A model generated the notes under the pieces. That model was given only the letters and a program-made list of their open reading frames with translations, searched no databases and was not told the DNA's origin. Below, piece after piece: positions 53,772 to 61,473 of a DNA stretch of 64,000 nucleotides (positions within the stretch are counted from its first letter, which is position 1; each line of letters opens with the position of its first letter). A program made the translations under genes and the position numbers. This DNA comes from Burkholderia oklahomensis C6786. Lineage in GTDB: Bacteria > Pseudomonadota > Gammaproteobacteria > Burkholderiales > Burkholderiaceae. The stretch spans positions 1,240,001-1,304,000 of the forward strand of contig NZ_CP009556.1 of assembly GCF_000959365.1 (NCBI RefSeq). Direction: 5' to 3'.

Positions 53772-54047
53772 ATGCCGATTCCGAGAAAAGGGCTGCACGA
53801 CATCCGTGCCCGGCGTACGTCCGGCACGACGGCGATGCCGGTGCACAGCATGTACATGCGGATCTCGTGCATCGAAATGGAAAAGAGCCGGCGGGACATC
53901 GAGCGGCGAGCCGCGCAGCGCCGCATCGACAGCGTCGACAGCCGGCTCGCCGATCTGGAGCGCGAGAAGGCCAGACTGTATGCGGCGATCGAAACCGAAG
54001 CGCCGCAGGCCGCCGATATCGGCGGATCGTTCCGGATCCGATATTGA
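53772..54047 (+). CDS. Small helical gas vesicle-associated protein
   Basis: 91 residues, 3 bases after gvpN. A basic N-terminus (PIPRKGLHDIRARRTSGTT) with the short conserved-looking SMYMRISCIEMEK, then a heptad-rich coiled coil (RRIDSVDSRLADLEREKARL). Resembles the small unnamed or GvpV-like proteins found beside gvpN in enterobacterial loci. Role not known. Confidence 0.72.
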   Translation: MPIPRKGLHDIRARRTSGTTAMPVHSMYMRISCIEMEKSRRDIERRAAQRRIDSVDSRLADLEREKARLYAAIETEAPQAADIGGSFRIRY

Positions 54048-54057
54048 GAGGGACATC

Positions 54058-54291
54058 ATGAACATCAACTGCATTTCCTGCGGGCACCAGATCGAAGTCG
54101 ACGACGACTCCTACGCTCGATACCACGGCGCGCTGCGCTGCTGGGTCTGCCATTCGCTGCTGATGGTGGATATCGTCGAAGGCTGCATCGAGTCCGTCCG
54201 TCTTCAGGACGCTCCGGTGCTCGTGCCGCCTAACGTGAAGCCCAATATCCGCAAGCCGGTGCCGCATGAGGTGCAGCATGACCAGCCATAG
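54058..54291 (+). CDS. Zinc-ribbon protein of the gas vesicle operon
   Basis: 77 residues. Two CxxC pairs about 20 residues apart (CISCGHQ and CWVCHS) form a zinc ribbon; the rest is polar and ends in a Pro/Lys-rich tail. GAGAGG precedes the ATG. It overlaps the next gene's start by 14 bases, so the two are co-translated. A small zinc protein is not part of the best-known gvp gene sets; it might be an assembly factor or anti-regulator. Confidence 0.78.
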   Translation: MNINCISCGHQIEVDDDSYARYHGALRCWVCHSLLMVDIVEGCIESVRLQDAPVLVPPNVKPNIRKPVPHEVQHDQP

Positions 54292-55027
54292 CGGCGCCCG
54301 TTACCTGTACGCCGTCAAGCATGCGCGAGAAGTGCCCGCCAGCCTTCCGTCGGGCATCGGCGGAACGGCCGTCTACGCGTTGACCGACGGCGACGTCGCG
54401 GCGATCGTCAGCGCCACGGGGCTCGCGAAGGTCCGTCCCGAGCGGCGCAATCTGCTCGCGCATCACACGGTCATCCAGAGCCTCGCGACCGAGGGCACCG
54501 TGCTGCCGGTGGCGTTCGGCACGATCGCCACCAGCGAAATCGCGCTGCGCAGGATGCTCAAGAAGCATCGGACCATGCTCGGCAGCGAACTCGCGCGGCT
54601 CGCGGACCATGTGGAAATGAGCGTGCGACTGAACTGGGACGTGCCCGATGTCTTTCGCCACCTGATCGACGTCCGCCCCGATCTCAAGGCTGCGCGCGAC
54701 GCCATGCTGGCGCTCGGCGGCGCGGTCACGCGCGGCGACAAGATCGAGCTGGGCAGCCGCTTCGAGCGCGTGCTGAACGAAGAGCGGGCGCGCCACGCGG
54801 CATTGGTGGACGAGGCGCTCGACGTGTGTTGCCAGGAGATCCGGCACGACCCGCCGCGCAGCGAGACGGAAATCCTGCGCTTGACCTGCCTCGTGCGAAA
54901 CGCCGAGCTTGGCCGATTCGAGTCGAATGTGACCGCCGTGTCGCGGGAGCTCGACGATTTGCTCGTGCTGAAATACAGCGGGCCGTGTCCGCCTCACCAT
55001 TTCGTCAATCTCAACATGAGTCTCTGA
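54278..55027 (+). CDS. gvpF: Gas vesicle protein GvpF/GvpL family
   Basis: 249 residues from ATG 54278 (GAGGTG eight bases upstream; 54266 is an alternative). YLYAVKHAREVPASLP at the start, HHTVIQSLATEGTVLPVAFGTI in the middle and KYSGPCPPHHFVNLNMSL at the end are classic GvpF/L. The third member in the locus and the one inside the structural operon. GvpF contacts GvpA during nucleation. Confidence 0.92.
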   Translation: MTSHSGARYLYAVKHAREVPASLPSGIGGTAVYALTDGDVAAIVSATGLAKVRPERRNLLAHHTVIQSLATEGTVLPVAFGTIATSEIALRRMLKKHRTMLGSELARLADHVEMSVRLNWDVPDVFRHLIDVRPDLKAARDAMLALGGAVTRGDKIELGSRFERVLNEERARHAALVDEALDVCCQEIRHDPPRSETEILRLTCLVRNAELGRFESNVTAVSRELDDLLVLKYSGPCPPHHFVNLNMSL

Positions 55028-55035
55028 AGGGTGCC

Positions 55036-55263
55036 ATGTTCATTCTCGATAACCTGCTTGCCGCGCCGATCAAGGGCATGTTCTGGATCTTCGAAGAGAT
55101 CGCGCAGGCCGCCGAGGAAGAGACGATCGCCGACATCGAGATGACCAAGGCGGCGCTCGTCGATCTCTATCACGAACTCGAATCCGGCCAGATCGACGAG
55201 GCTGCGTTCGAAGCGCGCGAGCAGGCGCTGCTCGATCATCTGGACAGCCTGGAAACGTCGTGA
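55036..55263 (+). CDS. gvpG: Gas vesicle protein GvpG
   Basis: 75 residues. MFILDNLLAAPIKGMFWIFEEIAQAAEEE is the conserved GvpG start, followed by an acidic helical region. GvpG is one of the minor essential assembly proteins. Eight bases after gvpF; its stop overlaps the GTG start of gvpS. Confidence 0.92.
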   Translation: MFILDNLLAAPIKGMFWIFEEIAQAAEEETIADIEMTKAALVDLYHELESGQIDEAAFEAREQALLDHLDSLETS

Positions 55264-55517
55264 CGCCGCCTTGCCCGCCGCCGTCTCGGGCCGTGCGCAG
55301 CGCGGACGGCGAACCCGTTCCGGTCGAGCTCGCCGAGCGGCTGTCCCTGTGCGAGGCGCTGGACCGGATTCTCAACAAGGGGGCGGTGATTTCCGCCCAC
55401 GTGGTCGTGTCGGTGGCCGGCGTCGATCTGCTCTACCTGCATCTGCGCTTGCTCCTGAGCTCGGTGGAAACCGCGTTGGCCGGCCGCGCGATGCCGCTCG
55501 AAGAGGAATCCCGATGA
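55260..55517 (+). CDS. gvpS: GvpA-like minor shell protein GvpS
   Basis: 85 residues with a GTG start overlapping the gvpG stop. GvpA-family core LSLCEALDRILNKGAVISAHVVVSVAGVDLLYLHLRLLLSSVE, here shortened in description; the VSVAGVDLLYL pattern is closest to GvpS/GvpM rather than GvpA. Minor homologues of the shell protein help initiate or shape vesicles. Named GvpS with moderate certainty. Confidence 0.82.
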   Translation: MTPPCPPPSRAVRSADGEPVPVELAERLSLCEALDRILNKGAVISAHVVVSVAGVDLLYLHLRLLLSSVETALAGRAMPLEEESR

Positions 55518-55876
55518 ATGGGCCGCACGTGGCGGCAGTAACGAGCGCCGCCGCACTCGCCGCCGCGCTGGAACAAGCGCTCGCTCAGCAACAGGCGCCG
55601 CCGCCGCGCGCGACGCCGCGCGTCGACGTGACGGCCGCCCCTGCGGCCAACGGCGTCGCGAAGCTCGTTCTGGCGCTGATCAAGCTGTTGCACGAACTGC
55701 TGGAGCGGCAGGCGTTGCGGCGAATCGAGGCCGGCAGCCTGAACGACGACGAAATCGAGCGGCTGGGGCTCGCGCTGATGCGGCAGGCCGAGGAGATCGA
55801 GCGGCTCGCCGGGCAGTTCGGCTTCACCGACGCCGATCTCAATCTCGATCTCGGCCCGCTCGGCCGTCTTTTTTGA
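55514..55876 (+). CDS. gvpK: Gas vesicle protein GvpK
   Basis: 120 residues. After a low-complexity N-terminus, VAKLVLALIKLLHELLERQALRRIEAGSL and EIERLGLALMRQAEEIERL match GvpK, and the C-terminus ends LNLDLGPLGRLF. Overlaps gvpS by four bases. Required accessory protein of gas vesicle formation. Confidence 0.93.
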   Translation: MNGPHVAAVTSAAALAAALEQALAQQQAPPPRATPRVDVTAAPAANGVAKLVLALIKLLHELLERQALRRIEAGSLNDDEIERLGLALMRQAEEIERLAGQFGFTDADLNLDLGPLGRLF

Positions 55877-55900
55877 GCGCCATCCCTTGAGAGTCATCCC

Positions 55901-56221
55901 ATGAGCCAGTCACGCACCGCATCGCCACAGCACAGCGTCTCCAGCACGACCGTGGCCGATCTGCTCGAGCGCGTGCTCGACAAGGGCATCGTCATCACCG
56001 GCGATATCCGGATCAACCTCGTCGACGTCGAACTTCTGACGATCCGCATCCGGCTCCTGGTCTGCTCCGTCGATAAAGCGAAGGAGCTCGGCATCGATTG
56101 GTGGAACGCCGATTCGTTCTTTCTGGGCCCGGACAAAGCCCGATCCGCGCTGCCAGGCCGGGCGGCCGCCGTCGATGTCGCGGCGGGCTCCGCCGCGCAC
56201 GTCGATGCGGGCCGTCCGTGA
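55901..56221 (+). CDS. gvpJ: GvpA-like minor shell protein GvpJ
   Basis: 106 residues. VADLLERVLDKGIVITGDIRINLVDVELL then TIRIRLLVCSVDKAKELGIDWW is the GvpJ signature, including the closing IDWW. The C-terminal 30 residues are Ala-rich and unconserved. Last gene of the plus-strand gvp operon, 24 bases after gvpK. Confidence 0.9.
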   Translation: MSQSRTASPQHSVSSTTVADLLERVLDKGIVITGDIRINLVDVELLTIRIRLLVCSVDKAKELGIDWWNADSFFLGPDKARSALPGRAAAVDVAAGSAAHVDAGRP

Positions 56222-57143
56222 TTCGTCTGCCGCGTTGTTTGCCGTTTCGTTTGCCGGACGGTATTCGCGAAATCGGGGCGAATTGGGAAGGGGCGCGCGC
56301 TCTCCCGTTTTTTCGTGACGGCGCGCATGGAGCAGGTTCGTCGGCGCGCGACGAAGCGGCCGCCCCTTTCATGTCGGATCGCCGCCGGATCGCCGATGCG
56401 CCGGACGGTTTCCGGTCGGCGTCGCGGATGCTTCGGGCCGATCGCCTGGCCGAACGGCGTCGCGCCGGAACTCGTCGGTAGCGGGCGTTTTCGTGTTGCT
56501 CATGGTTTCTTTCCCGGGCCACATCGCCCTGCCGGGTGTGTCCGGGAGCGATCGCGAAGGTCGCGCACGGTGATCCGAGGGCCTTCGTGCGTCGCGGATC
56601 GCGCATGGCGGATGTGTGTCGCGGCTCGTACGTTGCAATTCGCAATTCGCAACTCGCAACTCGCAACTCGCAATTCGCGGGTCGCAACGCGCAACTCGCA
56701 ACGCGCAACGCGCAACGCGCAACTCGCGGGCCGCGCCCCCTTGCGCTTGCCGCGAGCACCGAGCGATACGCGCCGCATCGCTCGCATCGTGATTCGACGC
56801 GCTCCCGGCTTCCCGTCGAGTGCCGCGAGCCAAATTCCGCGGCCCCCTATTGGCGCGATCGACTCGCGCCGCGCAACGGGCGTTTCGACGAAATCCTTGC
56901 TACGCCGCCGTCGATATCGATATCGAAATTGCTTGGTTAGCCTTTGCGCGTCGAAACGCTAATGTGACGTGCATGGCGGCGCGATGACATCGCGACGGGC
57001 GTGCGACGAACGAAGCAGGCGCGCACCGAACGCGACGCGGTCGCGCCGCCCATCTTCCGTAGAACGAACGGGCGCGCCGCGGCGGCGAGCCGGCGCATCG
57101 GCGCATCGTCCGCGCGCGACCGTTCGCCTCCGACGACATCGCC
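56222..57143. other. Gene-free region after the gas vesicle operon
   Basis: About 920 bases. It contains the 7-bp tandem repeat listed separately; other open frames are repeat or shadow translations. No terminator with T-run was found behind gvpJ. It marks the right border of the gas vesicle locus. Confidence 0.5.
56635..56732. repeat. 7-bp tandem repeat (GCAAYNC type)
   Basis: Fourteen contiguous 7-mers, mainly GCAACTC, GCAATTC and GCAACGC with two GCGGG variants. As 7 is not a multiple of 3, changes in copy number would shift any reading frame across it. No gene is evident there. Confidence 0.93.
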
Positions 57144-57695
57144 ATGACTGACAGCATTATCGACGCCGCGCCGCACGACGCGCGCGCGAAGCCCTTGATC
57201 GACGCGCTGGTCGACGAATACGCGACGCGCTATCACGCGTACCGGCCCGACAGCCGCGCGTCGGCGCAAGCGGAGCTCGCGCGCTATTCGGCCGAGCTGT
57301 TCGCGCCGCCCGAAGGCGCGTTCATCCTGCTGATCCGCGACGGCGAGACGATCGGCGGCGGGGCCTTCAAGCGGTACGACGCGCAAACGGCGGAGCTCAA
57401 GCGGATCTGGACGCGCGCCGATCTGCGGCGCCAGGGGCTCGCGCGGCGCGTGGTCCGCGAACTCGAACTGCGCGCCGCGCGGCAGGGTTATCGGCGCGTC
57501 TATCTGACGACGGGATTCCGGCAGCCGGAGGCGTGGGCGCTGTATCTCGACGCCGGCTATGCGGCGCTGTTCGATCGCGACGTCGATCCGGAGATCTACG
57601 TGCATTTGCCGTTCGGCAAGGATCTGATCGAGCCCGCCCGCGTCGGCACGCTCGACGACCTGCGCGCGCCCGTGCCGGCCGCGCCGGTCGAATGA
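57144..57695 (+). CDS. GNAT-family N-acetyltransferase
   Basis: 183 residues. Acetyl-CoA site recognisable as LKRIWTRADLRRQGLARRVVRELELRA (the R/Q-x-x-G-x-G/A loop), with IGGGAFKRYD before and EAWALYLDAGYAALF after. Substrate unknown. It precedes the transporter genes by about 110 bases and could share a transcription unit with them. Confidence 0.87.
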   Translation: MTDSIIDAAPHDARAKPLIDALVDEYATRYHAYRPDSRASAQAELARYSAELFAPPEGAFILLIRDGETIGGGAFKRYDAQTAELKRIWTRADLRRQGLARRVVRELELRAARQGYRRVYLTTGFRQPEAWALYLDAGYAALFDRDVDPEIYVHLPFGKDLIEPARVGTLDDLRAPVPAAPVE

Positions 57696-57804
57696 CGCGC
57701 GGCGCGGCGGGCGGCGCGCGCGTGGCGCGCATCCCGGCCCGCGCTTCGGGCCCCGCGCTTCGCATCGAAAACGACGAGACATTCGCAACGAACAGGAATC
57801 GCCG

Positions 57805-58752
57805 ATGAAATTGCAACACACGAAATCGATCGCCGGATGGGCCGCACGCGCGGTCGTCGCGGCCGTGCTGATCGGCGCCGGCGCGGCGGCGTCGGCCGTC
57901 ACGTTCGACCTGAGCCCCGAGCAGCCCGGACGCGTGCGCGGCGCGCGCGACGAAGCGGTGGTCCGCGCGCTGCCCGCGAGCTTCAAGTTCGCCGAGCCGG
58001 ACACGCTGACCGTCGGCATCGCGCCGAGCCAGCCGCCGATCAGCGCGTACGCGACCGACGCGCGCACCGTCGTCGGCTTCGACGCCGACCTCGCGCAACT
58101 GTTGTCCGACAGCCTCGGCCGCAAGCTGAAAATTGTCGCGCTCGCATGGGCGGACTGGCCGCTCGCGCTCGAATCGGGCCGCGTCGACGCGGTGCTGTCG
58201 AACGTGACCGTGACCGAGGAGCGCAAGGCGAAGTTCGATTTCTCGACGTATCGCAAGGATCAGGTCGGCTTCTACGTGAAGTCCGACAGCAAGATCGCGT
58301 CGATCAAGGAGCCGAAGGACGTCGCGGGCCTGCGCGTGATCACCGACGCCGGCACCAATCAGGAAAAGATCCTGCTCGAATGGGACCGCGAGAACGTCGC
58401 GCGCGGGCTCAAGGCCGTCACCGTCCAGTATTACGACGATCATGCGGTCAAGAGCGTCGCGCTGCAGTCGGGCCGCGCCGACGCGATCTTCAGCGTGAAC
58501 TCGGTGCTCGCCTATCAGGCCGCGCAGCAGCACAGGACGAAACTCGTCGGCGCCGTGAGCGGCGGCTGGCCGCGCACCGCGGACATCGCGGTCACGACGC
58601 GCAAGGGCAGCGGACTCGCGGCGCCGTTCACGATCGCGATCAACGATTTCATCAAGAACGGCGCTTACCGGCGCGTGCTCGATCGCTGGAGTCTCGGCTC
58701 CGAGGCGATCGACGTGTCGCGGACCAATCCGCCGGGCTTGCCGAAGACTTGA
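57805..58752 (+). CDS. Polar amino-acid-type ABC transporter substrate-binding protein
   Basis: 315 residues. Signal peptide of about 33 (VVAAVLIGAGAAASA), then family-3 solute-binding fold: LTVGIAPSQPPISAY, VVGFDADLAQLLSDSLGRKLKIV, NVTVTEERKAKFDFST and the late RVLDRWSL. Periplasmic receptor for an amino acid or related compound. Similar start (FDLSPEQPGRVRGARD) to the binding protein at the window's right edge, so the two are paralogues serving the same fused transporter. Confidence 0.92.
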   Translation: MKLQHTKSIAGWAARAVVAAVLIGAGAAASAVTFDLSPEQPGRVRGARDEAVVRALPASFKFAEPDTLTVGIAPSQPPISAYATDARTVVGFDADLAQLLSDSLGRKLKIVALAWADWPLALESGRVDAVLSNVTVTEERKAKFDFSTYRKDQVGFYVKSDSKIASIKEPKDVAGLRVITDAGTNQEKILLEWDRENVARGLKAVTVQYYDDHAVKSVALQSGRADAIFSVNSVLAYQAAQQHRTKLVGAVSGGWPRTADIAVTTRKGSGLAAPFTIAINDFIKNGAYRRVLDRWSLGSEAIDVSRTNPPGLPKT

Positions 58753-58979
58753 CGCGCGGCGGCGGCGCGCCGGCCGGTCTTTCGCGATCGGCGCGGCGCA
58801 GCCGCGCATGCCGCCCGTAGCCGCCCGTTGGAGCCGCAGCATGAAGCCGCTTGACGAAGCCAATATGTAGCGCCGCTCGATGGCGTGATGACGTAGGGCG
58901 ACTGCGCGGGAGCCTGCGCATCGCTTTGCCGCATCGCCCGGCGCTTTCCGATTTCCCGTAGCCTGCATTCGCACCCGCC

Positions 58980-59981
58980 ATGTCTTATTCGTTATCGCTG
59001 CTGGACAAGAGTCCGATCGCCGAAGGCGCGACGGCGGCCGACGCGCTGCGTTTCACGGTCGCGCTCGCGCAGCGCGCCGAAGCGCTCGGCTATCGCCGCT
59101 TCTGGATCGCCGAGCATCACGGCGCGCCGGGGCTCGCGAGCTCCGCGCCCGAGATCGTCGTATCGCACGTGCTCGCGCATACGTCGCGGATCCGCGTCGG
59201 GTCCGGCGGCGTGATGCTCCAGCACTACAGCCCGTTCAAGGTCGCGGAGACGTTCAAGCTGCTCGCGTCGCTCGCGCCGGGGCGCGTCGATCTCGGCGTC
59301 GGCAAGGCGCCGGGCGGCTTGCCGCTGACGACGCGCGCGCTGCAGTCGCTGCACGACAGGCCGCGCAAGCCCGCGTTCGCCGACCAGCTCGCCGAGCTCG
59401 ACGCGTTCCTGAACTGGGGCGTCGCCGAGGATCATCCGCTCGCCGGCGCGCTCGCGCTGCCGGTGCCGCCCGAGGCGCCCGAGCGCGTGCTGCTCGGCGG
59501 CTCGCCGGAGAGCGCCGCGCTCGCGGCGCGGTTCGGCTGGCAGTTCTGCTATGCCGGACACTTCAACGGCGACGAGGCGAACGTCGAGCGCTCGCTCGAC
59601 GCGTATCGCCGCGCGACCGGGCGCGCGCCGCTCCTCGCGCTGTACGCGGTCGCGGCGCCGACGAAGGCGGAAGCCGAGCGGCTGATCGGCGCGCTGCGGA
59701 TCTTCAAGCTGAAGCTCGCGGGCGGCCAGAGCGTCAATCTCGGCAGCGCGCAGGCGGCGGCCGAGTTCGCGCGCCAGAGCGGCGCGACCGACTACCGGAT
59801 CGACGAGCTGCGCCCGCACGTGATCGCCGGCGCGCCGGACGACGTGCACCGCGAGCTCGACGCCTTGAGCCGCCGCTACGGCGTCGGCGAGTTCGTCGTC
59901 GATTCGCCGGTCACGCACTATCCGGCGCGGCTCGCGTCGGTCGAGCTGCTCGCGCGCGCGCGGCAGTCCGTGCGGACCTGA
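58980..59981 (+). CDS. LLM-class flavin-dependent oxidoreductase (MsnO8-like)
   Basis: 333 residues of the bacterial luciferase-like monooxygenase superfamily. YSLSLLDKSPIAEG at the start, RFWIAEHHGAPGLASSAPEIVVSHVLAHT and GSGGVMLQHYSPFKVAETFKLL are typical of the MsnO8/YhbW group. It uses reduced FMN and oxygen. Embedded between transporter genes; the substrate may be a compound imported by them. Confidence 0.9.
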   Translation: MSYSLSLLDKSPIAEGATAADALRFTVALAQRAEALGYRRFWIAEHHGAPGLASSAPEIVVSHVLAHTSRIRVGSGGVMLQHYSPFKVAETFKLLASLAPGRVDLGVGKAPGGLPLTTRALQSLHDRPRKPAFADQLAELDAFLNWGVAEDHPLAGALALPVPPEAPERVLLGGSPESAALAARFGWQFCYAGHFNGDEANVERSLDAYRRATGRAPLLALYAVAAPTKAEAERLIGALRIFKLKLAGGQSVNLGSAQAAAEFARQSGATDYRIDELRPHVIAGAPDDVHRELDALSRRYGVGEFVVDSPVTHYPARLASVELLARARQSVRT

Positions 59982-60047
59982 GCATCCGAGACGGCGCGCG
60001 CCGCGGCTGCGCGCTTTCGTGCGATCCCAACGACACCCACGTTCATC

Positions 60048-61370
60048 ATGACCCAGTCCACGATTCCCTTCGGCATCATGCTGCAAGGCGCCGGCAGCCA
60101 CATGAACGCGTGGCGGCATCCGAGCAACCCGCCGGACGCGAGCGTCAACCTCGATTTCATGCTGGGCGTCGCGCGCAAGGCGGAGGCGAACGGCATCGCG
60201 TTCGCGTTCGTCGCCGACGGCCTTTACATCAACGAGAAATCGATCCCGCACTTCCTGAACCGCTTCGAGCCGATCTCGCTGTTGTCCGCGCTCGCGGCCG
60301 CGACGTCGAAGATCGGCCTCGCGGGCACCGTGTCGACGTCGTACAGCGAGCCGTTCACGGTCGCGCGGCAGTTCGCGTCGCTCGATCTGCTGAGCGGCGG
60401 CCGCGCCGGCTGGAACGTCGTCACGACGCCGCTCGAAGGCACCGCGAAGAATTACGGCACGAAGCATCCGGACCACGCGCTGCGCTACGAGATCGCCGAC
60501 GAATACCTGAGCGTCGCGCAGGGCCTCTGGGATAGCTGGGACGACGACGCCTTCGTGCGCGATCGCGCGAGCGGCCGCTTCTTCGATCGCGACAGGCTGC
60601 ATGCGCTCGATCACGCGGGCCCGTTCTTCCGGGTCGCCGGGCCGCTCAACATCCAGCGCTCGCCGCAGGGGCAGCCGGTGATCTTCCAGGCGGGCTCGTC
60701 GGACGCGGGGATCGCGCTCGCGGGCAAGTACGCGGACGCGGTGTTCACGCATTCGCCGTCGCTCGACGAGACGCGCGCGTTCGCGACGCGCGTGAAGGAC
60801 AGCGCCGTCGCGCACGGCCGCCGCGCCGGCGACGTGAAGATTTTCCCCGGCATCGGTCCGATCGTCGGGCGCACGGCCGCCGAGGCGGAGGACAAGTACC
60901 GCGCGATCCGCGATCTGCTGACGATCGACGACGCGCTCGCGTACCTCGGCCGCTACTTCGATCACCACGACTTCACGCGGTACCCGCTCGACGCGCCGTT
61001 CCCGGCGCTCGGCGACATCGGCCGCAACAGCTTCCGCTCGACGACCGACCGCATCAAGGCCGACGCGCGCGCGAAAGGGCTCACGCTGCGCGAGACGGCG
61101 CTTGCCGTCGCGACGCCGCGTCCGCAGTTCATCGGCGCGGCGGAAGACGTCGCTGACGAACTGATCCGATGGATCGACGCGGGCGCGGGCGACGGCTTCA
61201 TCCTCGGCTTCGCGGTGCAGGCGCAGGGGCTCGACGACTTCGTCGAGCTCGTGATTCCGGCGCTCGAGGCGCGCGGCCGCTACCGGCGCACGCTCGGCGG
61301 CAGCACGCTGCGCGAGCACCTCGGCCTGCCGCGCAAGGCAAGCCGCCACGCGGCGGCCGAAGTCGCATGA
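60048..61370 (+). CDS. FMN-dependent monooxygenase (NtaA/SnaA/DmoA type)
   Basis: 440 residues. [22 protein letters not shown] at the start, [19 protein letters not shown], and [24 protein letters not shown] match the nitrilotriacetate/dibenzothiophene-sulfone/dimethylsulfide-type monooxygenases. Such enzymes cleave C-N or C-S bonds with an external flavin reductase; none is in view. A 76-bp part of it (61134-61209) has an inverted copy in the next gene. Confidence 0.93.
   Translation: MTQSTIPFGIMLQGAGSHMNAWRHPSNPPDASVNLDFMLGVARKAEANGIAFAFVADGLYINEKSIPHFLNRFEPISLLSALAAATSKIGLAGTVSTSYSEPFTVARQFASLDLLSGGRAGWNVVTTPLEGTAKNYGTKHPDHALRYEIADEYLSVAQGLWDSWDDDAFVRDRASGRFFDRDRLHALDHAGPFFRVAGPLNIQRSPQGQPVIFQAGSSDAGIALAGKYADAVFTHSPSLDETRAFATRVKDSAVAHGRRAGDVKIFPGIGPIVGRTAAEAEDKYRAIRDLLTIDDALAYLGRYFDHHDFTRYPLDAPFPALGDIGRNSFRSTTDRIKADARAKGLTLRETALAVATPRPQFIGAAEDVADELIRWIDAGAGDGFILGFAVQAQGLDDFVELVIPALEARGRYRRTLGGSTLREHLGLPRKASRHAAAEVA
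61134..61209. repeat. 76-bp inverted repeat, copy 1 (inside the monooxygenase gene)
   Basis: Reverse complement of 62537-62612 with 69 of 76 positions identical and no gaps. Encodes the stretch [20 protein letters not shown] of the monooxygenase, so this is the likely source copy. Confidence 0.9.
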
Positions 61371-61473
61371 CGGCGCCGGGGGCCGTCTCGAGCCGCGCGC
61401 ATCCCGCGTCGCGCGCGAGCGCGGCGCCGAGCGCCCGTGCGGCGCGCCATCGATCCAGCAAGGAAACACGACC

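Noticed and set aside
56315..56962. Frames across the 7-bp repeat
   Set aside because: Open on both strands only because the repeat lacks stop codons; no ribosome site or family.
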